Positions 1 to 9,274 of a stretch of DNA of 26,329 bases are shown here, one piece after another. The notes under the pieces were generated by a model. The model was not told the DNA's origin, did not search any database, and saw only the letters and a program-made list of their open reading frames with translations. The stretch comes from Scedosporium boydii. Its lineage: Eukaryota; Ascomycota; Sordariomycetes; Microascales; Microascaceae. Position 1 is the stretch's first letter. The number at the start of each line of letters is the position of its first letter. The position numbers and the translations under genes were made by a program. Location of the stretch: positions 1-26,329 of the forward strand of contig NJFT01000355.1 in NCBI GenBank assembly GCA_002221725.1. The letters are read 5' to 3'.

Positions 1-44
1 GGGCGGCTATCAATCCCATCAATGGAAACTTAACCCCTTCTTCT

Positions 45-1886
45 TTAGGAATACTTAATACCTAACCCAACCTGGGCAGGGTCCTGCAGGCCACTCCCAA
101 CCCTCACCTTCTTCGTCGGACTGCCCAGAAACGGCTCCCGCCGAGGCGCCTGGTCGTTATTCACCATCATGCCGCTAAACTTGCGCTTCTCGCCGTTCCG
201 ATCGAGGCCGGGAAGTAGCGTCCTACCACTGCCGCCACTCTCCAGCGACGGCAGGCCATGATCTCGCGACACCGCGCCGGCAGCCTCAACTTCGAAACTC
301 TGCCTGGGGTCGCGGCGAAGCATCTGCGATGCCGTGAGACTAGCCTGGCTCTGGGGCACATCCGATTCTTCTCCCTCGGCTTCCCTCTCGTCGACGCGAG
401 GGTGCACCGCTGGTGCCGTCCCTCCGTACAAGCGCGAGAGCGAAGAGGTGGCCATTTGCACGGATGCGAGCGCCTGACGAGCCAGCTCTTCGTTATCCGG
501 CACCGAGATTGTGCTCTCCCGGCTACGGCGGCGCTGGCTCTCTGCTTCCGCTTCGTAGTCATGTCCGCGGCGCGGTGAGTCCGGCAATAGTCTCCTTCCG
601 GTATATCGTCGCGGGGGCTCCGTTAGGGGCGCGAGATGGACAGACGGGAGTAACCCGTCACTCCTGCCAAGGCTGCTGCCGCCGACGCCGGCGCCGATGC
701 GAGTGGGCGTTGTAGGCAACGATGAAAGCGACTGGACGTTGCGCGTATGTTTGGGGGGTTGCTGGCGAGGCGCCGTGCGGTGGTATACAGCCATCGGGGT
801 GGACGGGGCGCTGTTGTTCTCTTGGCTCAGCACTTGGAGGAGAGCGTCGAAGCGGCGTTGGTCGGGCTCTTGCGCCGATCTTCCATAAGACCCTCTAGGC
901 GTCTGTCTAGGCGTGCCCCTGCCCGGCTGCTGCTGCGCGTGCATAGATGTAGATACGGATGCTTTGGGTGTCAAGGCGCTGTGAAAGATGCCACCGGGGC
1001 TACAGAGCATGGTAAAGTGCTCGCGGTTTTCGCGTATGCGTGTCCTCAATTGCTGGCGGTCCTCGCGTAACCGGCCAATCTCATCTTCTTGCTGCTGAAT
1101 AACCTTCTTCGCAAGCTTGAGCTTCCTCTCCAGATGATCAATTTCCTCGACGGCGTCCTCGTAGAGGGCCTTTACCTGGAGGTACTTAGATCGTGTCGAC
1201 TCCGTAGCAGTGCTGAGCTCTCTCCGTGCCTGTCGGATGTTCTCGGCTTCGCGCAGAGCTTCGACTTCGCGTCTCGTCATGTCCTGCTCGACGGCAGCCC
1301 GCTTGGCGTCCTCACCGGCCTGAAGCGACAGCAGGTTAAGCTGCAGTTTATAGTGAGCCGCCTCCATCTTCAGCCTCGAGTTCTCGGCGATGGACTGCTG
1401 CATCATGGCCCGGAGAGTGTCGGCCGAGGCATCGCGAACCTCTTGCGGGCTGGGTACGACGTACTCGGTAGGTATTACCGCAGCTGCTGATGGGCGAGAC
1501 GCCCTCCCGACCGTTGTTGGGGGGGAAAATAACGCCGAGCGCTGCGACGCTGTGAGATAGGTGGATGCCACGGGCACCGTGTTCGCGTTAGGGTTGCTAG
1601 GAACTTGTGATGAGGGTGGAGGAGTCAGAGAAGATGGAATGATAGCAGCATCGGCATCGGCATCGGCGCGGTCGTCGTTCACCTCCGTCCTAAACGACGC
1701 GATGGGGTCGACTGGCGAGCCCGGGTCTTCGGTGGAGGGTATGGTGACCTGCGAGGACGGTAAAGGCGCTGGGACAGCGCTGGTCTCAGGTGGAGTGGCG
1801 GGAATGGCTTCGATGGAGGAAAGTGGTGCATCAGCGTCAATGACGCCGTTCACGATCGACGGCGTAGGATCGGTGCCGGACGCCAT
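45..1886 (-). CDS. Coiled-coil protein of unknown function, 613 aa
   Basis: A single uninterrupted reading frame of 613 residues starts at an ATG whose complement lies at 1884-1886. The first 150 residues or so are rich in Ser, Pro, Thr and Ala and look disordered. Residues about 150-290 form a long heptad-like stretch rich in Glu, Arg, Gln, Leu and Lys, typical of a coiled coil. The remainder is again disordered, with Ser/Pro/Arg-rich segments and basic patches near the C-terminus that could be nuclear localisation signals or phosphorylation sites. I see no catalytic motif, signal peptide or membrane segment. A scaffold or cytoskeletal/chromosome-associated role would fit the architecture but is a guess. 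The annotated stop is only 45 bases from the window edge, and a GTTGGG or GGTATT donor near 70-90 could lead to a further exon outside the window, so the C-terminus is uncertain. Confidence 0.8.
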   Translation of the reverse strand: MASGTDPTPSIVNGVIDADAPLSSIEAIPATPPETSAVPAPLPSSQVTIPSTEDPGSPVDPIASFRTEVNDDRADADADAAIIPSSLTPPPSSQVPSNPNANTVPVASTYLTASQRSALFSPPTTVGRASRPSAAAVIPTEYVVPSPQEVRDASADTLRAMMQQSIAENSRLKMEAAHYKLQLNLLSLQAGEDAKRAAVEQDMTRREVEALREAENIRQARRELSTATESTRSKYLQVKALYEDAVEEIDHLERKLKLAKKVIQQQEDEIGRLREDRQQLRTRIRENREHFTMLCSPGGIFHSALTPKASVSTSMHAQQQPGRGTPRQTPRGSYGRSAQEPDQRRFDALLQVLSQENNSAPSTPMAVYHRTAPRQQPPKHTRNVQSLSSLPTTPTRIGAGVGGSSLGRSDGLLPSVHLAPLTEPPRRYTGRRLLPDSPRRGHDYEAEAESQRRRSRESTISVPDNEELARQALASVQMATSSLSRLYGGTAPAVHPRVDEREAEGEESDVPQSQASLTASQMLRRDPRQSFEVEAAGAVSRDHGLPSLESGGSGRTLLPGLDRNGEKRKFSGMMVNNDQAPRREPFLGSPTKKVRVGSGLQDPAQVGLGIKYS

Positions 1887-2952
1887 CGTGGCTTTGAATC
1901 GTAGTTTTGTGTAGACTTTTGAGGGTTAAAAAATAAAAGATGGCGTTAGGACGAGAGAGATAATCAAGCGAATTGTTTCGAAACGAATGAGGCCAGCATA
2001 TTCGTTTTGTAGCGACGTGTCTCGACGGGGGGGTCTATTTTTGTTCCTTCTAATTTTTTTTTCTTGTCGCTGAAAGAAAAATCGTGATTGGCAAACGTAC
2101 AGGTAGGAAGAGTGGTGGTTTTCCGAGAATTAGGGAAAAAAAGAGAAACAACGGTTGGTTGTCCAAGGTCAACGCCGAGGACTTCAACGTTTGACGGCGC
2201 TGCAGCAAAGGTTTTGGATTTGCTCTTTAGTCGTGTCCGTGTCTGCGTCTGCGTCTGAGTAAGGGTTACGGTTGAGCCGCGAGAGGGGTTTAACGCGGGC
2301 GGTGTTGACTGCACAGTCGCTCGACGTTCGTCCACGTCAGTGCTCTCGTGGCGGGTGGGTGGATTCACTGCCAGCGAAGAAGTGGAGATCGATGGAGAAT
2401 AGGGGAGTCGCGGATGAAGATCCGAAACGAGAGACTTCACTAGGAGAGGGGAAAGGAATAGTGTTGGAGAGGAAGAATTTCTGTATTGGAAAGAGGGAGA
2501 GGGAGAGGGAGAGACGACTCGAGATGGTGATGGTGATGGCGACGACAAATTATCACGCTCACATGAATGCTGGCTCAGTTCCCAGCCTTCGCACAGCACA
2601 AAAACGCGTGTGAAATTCAGTTTGCAATTGGGGGCTGGGTTGGCTGGGGTTGTGTGTGGATGTTGGGCGGGCTGGGCTTGGGCTGGGTTTGAACTGCAGG
2701 GGGTTTCCTGCTGATTTTGGTTGCCAGGTCAGCCTGATTTTCCGGTGGGGAAGCCGCACGGACTGAGAGGCACGGGCCTAAGCAATAGTGCAATTGTAGC
2801 GTGCACTCGGACTTGGACGCTGCCAGGTGCCAGATGCTGTGTGAACAGGGGGGGACTCCGTGCGCGTAAAATTGGCAGAGCAGATGAACTTGAATTGGCG
2901 GACTACACAGTACAAACACTATGAGCTGGCGGCTGTACGAAGTACTTCCCCG

Positions 2953-2966
2953 GCTTATCGATAAGC
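2953..2966. promoter_or_regulatory. Perfect 14-base palindrome with twin GATA motifs
   Basis: GCTTATCGATAAGC is its own reverse complement and contains two back-to-back HGATAR-type GATA-factor motifs. Fungal GATA regulators (the AreA, SreA and Nsd families) bind such motifs, often in pairs. It lies about 45 bases upstream of a TATTTAAA box, but the nearest supported start on the plus strand is 1.5 kb away and the minus-strand gene starts 1.07 kb away, so the target is unclear. Confidence 0.35.
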
Positions 2967-3074
2967 ACCCGTCTTGGATCAGTGAAAGAGTGAAAGCGTG
3001 AAAGCGCGGCTCTATTTAAACGTCGTGTCCAAACCAACAGGACGCTGAAGTTAAGGTTAGGGTTGCGTTGGCCT

Positions 3075-3101
3075 GGTGAGCAAGGTGAGCAAGGTGAGCA
3101 A
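3075..3101. repeat. Three tandem copies of a 9-base unit
   Basis: The unit GGTGAGCAA is repeated three times without a mismatch. It lies just after a single TTAGGG-containing stretch. No function is evident, and replication slippage is the simplest origin. Confidence 0.7.
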
Positions 3102-3321
3102 AAGTCGAAATATGCATGTTCACAAGACGAGGCAAGTGCTCAAAATGTTTCATTATACGATAGACTGGCATCTTTTAACATAATCAGCATTGGGGCCACC
3201 TCACGAGAACCAGTTTTCGGCAATCAGCGTCAGGACCAAGACGACGAGGTCATGCTAAGAAGAATTCCAACGGTACTCTTTTCCCCGAGAAACTTGAGAA
3301 ACCAGTAGATTGAAACGACGA

Positions 3322-3405
3322 TAAAAAAAATAATAAATAAAAATATAAAATAACAAAATATAAAATATAAAATATAAAATATAACAGAAAATTAAATAAA
3401 AGAGA
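3322..3405. repeat. AT-rich low-complexity tract with AAAATAT repeats
   Basis: The stretch is almost pure A and T, with several near-perfect copies of a TAAAATA-type 7-base unit between about 3354 and 3383. It is a simple-sequence tract in intergenic DNA. Confidence 0.8.
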
Positions 3406-4435
3406 GAGAGAATGAGAGAATTCCGCTGGTGTAGAGGATCTGGGACTCTAGCCTGGGGTTGGAGCGACCATCTAGTTCCGGTGCCAACGGCATACATGTG
3501 ACTACAGCTGGAGGGAACGTATCAGGGACCATCCCGTTGGTAAGGGAGGTAGACCGGGGTATCTTCCCTCTCTGCCAGCCAATCTGCTTCATGCCGCCCA
3601 GCAAGGGCGGATGGGTCAGCAGCCTCTCTTAAAGTGTGTTCCGTCTTACTAGAAATATCGGAAGATTGGAAAAACCTGCGTGCGCCTGGTACCCTTGAAA
3701 TGGGTGTTGGCGAAATTCACGAAGGAATGGTGGCGGAGTCGAGGGCGGGCTGCAGCCTGGCTAAGTTCCGCATGGTCAGATGGGCTTTAACCAGAGGCAA
3801 GATGCCCACCAAAGTTATGTGACAGATGCGCGACATATCCAGTCCAACGATCGAACGAACCCCCGTACTCCTGATAATATGCAAGACATCGCCGTTTGCC
3901 ATATCTACATCACCAAGGTCCAGCTTTAACCTGCATTGAATGTCCTTCGAAAGAGTGGCGAGAGAAGGATTGGACAAGGCTGGCGCTTCGTATCACCCAC
4001 CTCTCCAAGAGCTGAGCCTCAACATATGCAATGATGATTGGGGGTGGCTTTTCTGCCCAGTGCCCTACTGGTCGCAGTATTCCCTTTAATTAGCACTCGA
4101 ATCCTTTTCCGAAGCCACCTTGATTCAGCTCACCTTCCTTTACAGCCTGACAGGAAATAAATAGAAAACCGAGACCATGGCTGCTGCAAACATGACCATA
4201 TCGCGCGTAAAGAATGACTCCGATATGCTGCTTGACCATAGCGGAATCCAACATGTTGGCACACAGTGATTGTCGAAACTCCCGGGGTTCTCTGGAGAAG
4301 CAACAACCACGAAGCTTATATCAACGCGACTCCTGCTCATACCAGGGACTCTTACCATGTTAGTGAGGGGCCAACTGCCCTCTCCATTCTTCATTCTTCG
4401 TACTTCTAGCTACCCAAACCTCCATAAGAACAGGA

Positions 4436-6187
4436 ATGTCTCCTCCAAAGCTACAGTGGATCACGGACTTGACGGTGATTTTCGCCGTTTTGGGCGTTTT
4501 TTCTGTCTTGACGTGGGCCATCTCCGCTCAACCTATCGTTACCATCCCTCCGGACCATTCGCCATTCGTTGTGCCGGGAGTGGCTATCGCTGCTACAATT
4601 TTTACCACCATCGTCAGAGGTCGAATTCAACAGGGCTTCATACGTAGCCTCGAAACACAGCTACGGGGCGATATCAACGAAAAGCTTGATATAAAATTCA
4701 GAGGGGTGCTGGGCATCGATAGCGTTAAAGAGAGGTTTACAAAGGGGAGAAACTTGATGTACTTCACCATATACTCCATTTGTGGTCTCTTGACCGCTGT
4801 CATCGTCACGACGTTTACCCCAACTGCCGGTATTAACACAATTGAATACCAACCCTTCATACCGGGGCCCAACGTCCCCCCAGCCTCTGCCAGGAAAGAC
4901 TACCCTTGCGCTGGCCACGTCGACAAGAAGATTCCAGGCAACTTCTTCCACTTCAAATTAGACAACGGTAGCTTTCTCTTTTCCCACCCCGAGGGAGACT
5001 GTCCCGGCGAACGCATGCTTTCCCTCGTGCCGAGTATCAACCCCGAGACTGCAGACGAGCATGCGTATGTCGATGCTGGCGTTGCTGTTCGTAACACGGC
5101 GATGGGTGCGCCTGCCCATATCTTTCGAGGTTCGGCGTTCCAGACCTTGGACCGGGACTACGGGCGATCTTTAAATAGGATAACCCACTGTGTTCCGGTC
5201 ATGGCTTCCAACCCGGTAACTTGTGAAAAAGGAGGAGGCAGACTGGACAAGGTCGAGGAGTCCAAGCTGCGCCTGACGCTGGATATTCCACTCCTGAAGG
5301 GTGTAGAGCGGGAAGTTGTATTTGCCAGGAACCTATCCCAAAGCAGCGTCATGATCAACTATTTATGGGTAGGGAGGAATGGCAACGGCGAGATTGATGG
5401 ATACATCGTCTTTAGTGCTTGGAACGACCCTAAAGGCGACACTCCCTTCGCGCAAGACCTTGCCCGAACTATCAACGACCCAGACGAAAGCGCAGGCAAA
5501 AACGGCTCATCCACCTACGTCGTAACGTGTCACATAAAGCCCCAGGAGGACTCATTCGACTACCGCTACGTCACGCTCGACCTACGGGCCGCCGAACAAG
5601 GCAACATTTCCTACAGCCGTCTCTTAAGCGGCGGTGAAAAGTGCACCCTGGTGAACCCCAGTATCGGTACCATCCACCTTATCACAGCCATGACCTCGCC
5701 ATATAAGCTGGTTATGGAGAACTATGGCCTGGATGGTTACTTTGCTACCATCCATCGGATCGCCGTGCGGCGCGCCGGGCCGCCGTACGCGTTTAACAAT
5801 AGTCGAAATAGATTGGAAGACACTCTGGGGGTTATTGCTGCCCTGAGCGTTTCTGAAATGGACCTGTTGGACGACAAGGTGGTGGCCCTTGCGCTCGACG
5901 GAGGCAGGGAAATACCGGCAAATGCACAAATCGATGTCAAGCGGCTTGGAGGTAGAGGATGGTTCCTGGTTCCTGGTCTAATCCCAGTGGTATTTTCAGC
6001 TGGTCTTCTAATGTACCAACTCTACGCGAGCTTTAACATAAAGAATCAGCCAGGTGGGAGACTGGCTAATGGAGAACGCCCAGAGCATTACATGGCAGAG
6101 AGCATCTTGGAGATGTCTGGGAAGAGAATGGACGATGACTCTTCGATCGATCGAGGCCGAGTCGAGAACGAACGCTTGATTAGCTAG
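4436..6187 (+). CDS. Multi-pass membrane protein with glycosylatable ectodomain, 583 aa, unknown function
   Basis: An intronless frame of 583 residues. Three hydrophobic segments lie near the N-terminus (about 11-31, 43-61 and 107-127) and one near the C-terminus (about 509-528), followed by a short hydrophilic tail rich in Arg and acidic residues. The roughly 380-residue region between the third and fourth segments has six cysteines (about 158, 189, 252, 263, 365, 403) and five N-x-S/T sequons (Asn 177, 299, 356, 390, 454). This suggests an extracellular or lumenal ectodomain with disulfides and N-glycans. I do not recognise the family, and no catalytic motif is obvious. It resembles the layout of lineage-specific fungal surface proteins. 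The start chosen is the first ATG of the frame, just upstream of the first membrane segment. Its tail-to-tail neighbour at 6790-7650 is unrelated. Confidence 0.8.
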   Translation: MSPPKLQWITDLTVIFAVLGVFSVLTWAISAQPIVTIPPDHSPFVVPGVAIAATIFTTIVRGRIQQGFIRSLETQLRGDINEKLDIKFRGVLGIDSVKERFTKGRNLMYFTIYSICGLLTAVIVTTFTPTAGINTIEYQPFIPGPNVPPASARKDYPCAGHVDKKIPGNFFHFKLDNGSFLFSHPEGDCPGERMLSLVPSINPETADEHAYVDAGVAVRNTAMGAPAHIFRGSAFQTLDRDYGRSLNRITHCVPVMASNPVTCEKGGGRLDKVEESKLRLTLDIPLLKGVEREVVFARNLSQSSVMINYLWVGRNGNGEIDGYIVFSAWNDPKGDTPFAQDLARTINDPDESAGKNGSSTYVVTCHIKPQEDSFDYRYVTLDLRAAEQGNISYSRLLSGGEKCTLVNPSIGTIHLITAMTSPYKLVMENYGLDGYFATIHRIAVRRAGPPYAFNNSRNRLEDTLGVIAALSVSEMDLLDDKVVALALDGGREIPANAQIDVKRLGGRGWFLVPGLIPVVFSAGLLMYQLYASFNIKNQPGGRLANGERPEHYMAESILEMSGKRMDDDSSIDRGRVENERLIS

Positions 6188-6789
6188 GACGATCCCGGGG
6201 ACGTGTTTACTCTATCGCTAGTTTTCTGATATATGTATATATATTGATTTTTGATTGTTTCGAAGGTTAGTTACCATCCTGTAGAATATGTGGTAGCGTG
6301 GTAGTATGTTAATAATTCAATGTTATTGATTGATGCTTTATGGTTCCTATCCTAGTACATGAAATAGTGGAGCTTGCCAGCACACCAAAGATCATCGCCC
6401 TTCTCTCACTGCTATATCACGAAGTAGTTGTTATTTTCCATGTGGTGAGTGATTATATGCTGAACCGAAGTAGAGCTAGTAGACAAGTGGAACCCACAAG
6501 ATCTATATTATGCAATTTTCGTCTCCGGATTCTATAGTGTTCCTAGTATCATTACTATCACACTCCAGTATATGCAGGCCGTGAGAAGGGGCATTAGACC
6601 ACATTGCTGGTCGTGTATGAGGTACGTGGAGCATTTGCTATATTCACGATAGTCATCTATTTACATGGATCAGGAGAAAGAAGTAAAGGCAGGTGAGATG
6701 GAGTGAACAGTGAAGGGCTATGATATTGTCCATATCCCCTAAACGCCAGCAGAGAGAGAAAAGAAAAAAAGCCATCCTATAGACATCCC
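6188..6789. other. Intergenic region between convergent genes
   Basis: About 600 bases of AT-rich DNA hold the 3' ends of two converging transcripts. An ATATGTATATATAT stretch lies at about 6231-6244. No reading frame here looks coding. Confidence 0.6.
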
Positions 6790-7650
6790 TCAACGAGGCA
6801 AGTTGAACACCGTCTGCAAGAATGCCACTACATCCTCTGCCCCAGCCGGCCAATTCAGCCAGTGGCCCCCGTCAGGATATTCTTTCCACGTCACCTGCCC
6901 GCCGTACTCGACAAGCTTATCCCTCAATGCGCGCCCGGACTCGACCAACACAAGTGGATCATCAGCGCAATGCTCCAGCAGAATCGGCGTATTCTTCAAG
7001 ACCTCAATCTCATCATCATCCGTCTCATCCCCTTCCCACACGCCCACTATCCTCCTCGTCTCCGCCAACGTATCCCTCGGAAACGGCAACCTGCAAGAAA
7101 CACCAATGACGGCACCTAACCTCGGACCTTCTGTCCCCCCACCACCATCTGTTCCCCCTTCTCCCGCCCCTCCTCCTGCTATTCCACTTGTCGTAGTCCC
7201 CGTCCTCATCAACGAACCCTTAATGTTTAATAACGTATGCATACACGTCGCCCCACCCTGGCTAATCCCCGCCAGCACAACCCTATCCCACCTGCCCCCC
7301 AACGCCGCAGCCTCCTGCTCCAGCAACCTCCGCACGTAACTCACGCTCTCCTTGAGCCCGGGGGCCTGCACCTCCTCCTTCTCGGCGTAGTCGCGCACGT
7401 TCCATACGTCGAACCACTGGTTCACGCGGTCGTTGGGCAGGCAGAGCGGCGCTGAGAGTGGGGCCTGAGGGAACACCCAGCGGAAGTTCGGGAAGATCTC
7501 GAAGAGGGAGCGGTTGCGCGAGTCGGCAAAGTAGTGCAGGCCTTCGGCGAATTTGCGCGCGGAGTCGCCGCGGCCGTGGAGGAAGATGACGGTGTGGGTG
7601 TGGGGGTGCGTTACGGGGGGTACGACGAGGAGGGCGCCGGGTGTCCCCAT
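6790..7650 (-). CDS. Acyl-protein thioesterase / phospholipase-carboxylesterase family hydrolase, 286 aa
   Basis: An alpha/beta hydrolase of the phospholipase/carboxylesterase (APT/LYPLA) family, which hydrolyses thioesters such as S-palmitoyl-cysteine or small carboxylic esters. Visible landmarks are the HGRGDS oxyanion-loop motif (residues 25-30), the nucleophile elbow GISQG with Ser130, the acid motif DDPLV with Asp231 as the probable catalytic Asp, and His263 in DGGHW. The region before the elbow (residues 54-80, with a PQAP motif) also matches the family. There is no signal peptide, so it should be cytosolic. Odd features are a Gly/Thr-rich insertion at about 151-176 after the elbow and GGHW around the catalytic His. 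Family members without this insertion are about 220-240 residues. Substrate cannot be told from sequence: it could be a true protein depalmitoylase or one of the many fungal paralogues acting on small esters. Intronless. Confidence 0.85.
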   Translation of the reverse strand: MGTPGALLVVPPVTHPHTHTVIFLHGRGDSARKFAEGLHYFADSRNRSLFEIFPNFRWVFPQAPLSAPLCLPNDRVNQWFDVWNVRDYAEKEEVQAPGLKESVSYVRRLLEQEAAALGGRWDRVVLAGISQGGATCMHTLLNIKGSLMRTGTTTSGIAGGGAGEGGTDGGGGTEGPRLGAVIGVSCRLPFPRDTLAETRRIVGVWEGDETDDDEIEVLKNTPILLEHCADDPLVLVESGRALRDKLVEYGGQVTWKEYPDGGHWLNWPAGAEDVVAFLQTVFNLPR

Positions 7651-8006
7651 GGTTTTTTTTCGGGGATGGACTTTCTGCGCGGGACGGAGGAGGAGGTGTT
7701 ACTGCAAGGGTCTTGCAGGGGTCGGCGGTGGCTTGACTAGAGGTCAGAGTGAGTTGGAATTGGGAGAATATCTGTATGTATCGATAATGTCCTTGGTGTG
7801 TTTGGATGAGACAGAGTTGTTGAGAATTGAAAGCTCCAGGTGCAAAAGATGGATTTATATGGGTATAAGTATAAGTTGGGAATGTGTACTTGTGTATGGG
7901 TATTGATATTATTGATTGATCAAATATAGTGATTAGGTTGTAGATAACTGTTGTGGTCTAGAGGAGTTGAGGAATATTGGAGTCAATTATACTTCGTACA
8001 TTCTAT

Positions 8007-8038
8007 TTGATCATTGATCGTTGATCGATTGATCAATG
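8007..8038. repeat. Four TTGATC copies with an inverted CATTGATC/GATCAATG pair
   Basis: TTGATC occurs four times at 7 or 8 base spacing (8007, 8014, 8021, 8029). The outer part forms an inverted repeat: CATTGATC at 8012-8019 and GATCAATG at 8031-8038. A related ATTGATTGATCAA lies about 100 bases away, near 7910-7923. It sits about 360 bases upstream of the hydrolase start and could bind a dimeric regulator, or be simple repeat expansion. Confidence 0.5.
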
Positions 8039-9229
8039 AGGTTTGTCCCATGTGAAAATCAACCACACACTTTGGTGGGACATCAGATCATGGAACTCGG
8101 AAGGCACCATCTGGACCCCTCCTTCTTGCCTTTGTGTCCCCTTTGTGTTCCTTTCTTTTAGTTTCGGTCCCTGAAGCCTAACTACATTTCCCCTCGCTCC
8201 CCCATTTAGTTCCTCTCCTAGTCCCTTTTTATTGTCTTTTTCTTGTTTCTTGTCCATTCCCCCTGGACGAACGGCGCTCGGTCTCTCTTATTTTTGCCAC
8301 AACCGACAAAGACCACGGCGGAAAGGGCGCAGAAAGGTAAAAAGGGGTCGAGAGCCGAGCAAAGAATGGGGGAAGCAAAATGAATCCAAAAAATGTTCCA
8401 GGCCAATAATGTGATGAACACGCCTCCATGTAAGTCTTCAATGTTCCGTTTCGCCACTGAGGGACGCTACGGACCTGCACGAAGACGACCGGTCAGCGCG
8501 GACAAGAAAGAACTAAAGCAAATGCCTGCCCGCTCCGAGCCAAACTTTCCCCCCCAATCCACCATGCCTAACCCAATGGGGTCGACAACCGAACGGCTCG
8601 AGAGAGGGAAAAAGAATCCGGGGTGGCGTGGAGGGCACTGAAATCAATGATCGGCCTTGGAAAATGTAACACTGGATATCGGCCAGTTGTTCGATTGGAG
8701 ACTGTCGATCCCGATCTAGAACGCGGCTTGCTGCGTGACAATAAAGAGCTCAACATCGCAATTTGCAGTTTCTTTGCCTCCGCCACGCCGGGTTGAGGAA
8801 TTCCCCACAAGCTGCAGCTGGTGTGTGGGAATGCAGCGAGGAGAGGCACGACGATTCGCCGTTGTCTTTGACCGGCCAAAGTGGGGGGCGCAAGGACAAT
8901 TGGAGGGACCATTGGACGGGGCAGAAGCTCCGGTTCTAAGAAATAAATATGTCCGAGATCGTCGCGGTCTCGGGAAGCCAACATGTTTGAGACCCGCAAC
9001 GGTCTGTTTGCTCCGTATTGTATAAGTATATGTCTAATATTGCTTTTTTCTAGAATCCGAGATTCTTTCCTTTGCATTCGTGCAGTGCCCGCGCCGTCAC
9101 ACAGAATTTGAACCACTTCTCCAGCATTTTGGACCACCCTCGCCTTCAGTATGAGGTAGTTCTTATACGAACCCCCTTCCCATCATCCCGACCATGTGAA
9201 GCAAAACTCCGTACGCCCCCTTTTAACCA

Positions 9230-9249
9230 CCCCCCCCCCCCCCCCCCCC
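9230..9249. repeat. Poly-C tract, 20 bases
   Basis: An uninterrupted C run just downstream of the Cwc24 stop codon (on the minus strand it is G20 in the 3' flank). Its exact length may be a sequencing artefact. Confidence 0.85.
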
Positions 9250-9274
9250 AACCCACAAGCGAAAATAAAAAGCA

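Larger units (their letters stand above)
1887..4435. other. Intergenic region, 2.5 kb, with simple repeats
   Basis: This stretch separates two divergently transcribed genes and should hold both promoters. It contains purine-rich GAGAGG and GATGGT tracts (about 2490-2540), a palindromic double GATA site (2953-2966), a TATTTAAA box (about 3012-3019), a 9-base tandem repeat and an AT-rich repeat. The open frames here (for example 1964-2599 and 3717-3977 on the minus strand) are low in complexity or start only at non-ATG codons. The 3717-3977 frame reads somewhat protein-like and may be a gene remnant, but I cannot assign it. No gene is supported. Confidence 0.55.
7651..9274. other. Intergenic region, 1.6 kb
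   Basis: This region contains the promoter of the hydrolase gene on the minus strand and the 3' flank of the Cwc24 gene. It holds a cluster of TTGATC repeats (8007-8038), CT-rich tracts around 8130-8260 and a 20-base C run (9230-9249). A 189-residue minus-strand frame (8568-9137) is Ser/Arg/Pro-rich without recognisable domains, and I regard it as non-coding. Confidence 0.5.

Noticed and set aside
1964..2599. 211-codon minus-strand frame upstream of the coiled-coil gene
   Set aside because: Composed of Ser/Pro and Gln/Thr simple repeats from CT-rich DNA; no domain, and it sits in the presumed promoter and leader.
3057..3062. Telomere-like TTAGGG
   Set aside because: Only one exact copy in a TTAAGGTTAGGGTT context; no array, so chance is sufficient.
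3717..3977. 86-codon minus-strand frame with protein-like composition
   Set aside because: Begins at a TTG, has no recognisable domain and no splice-linked neighbour; possibly a remnant, but not supportable.
8568..9137. 189-codon minus-strand frame
   Set aside because: Ser/Arg/Pro-rich without domains; overlaps other frames of equal quality, no splice or promoter signals that favour it.
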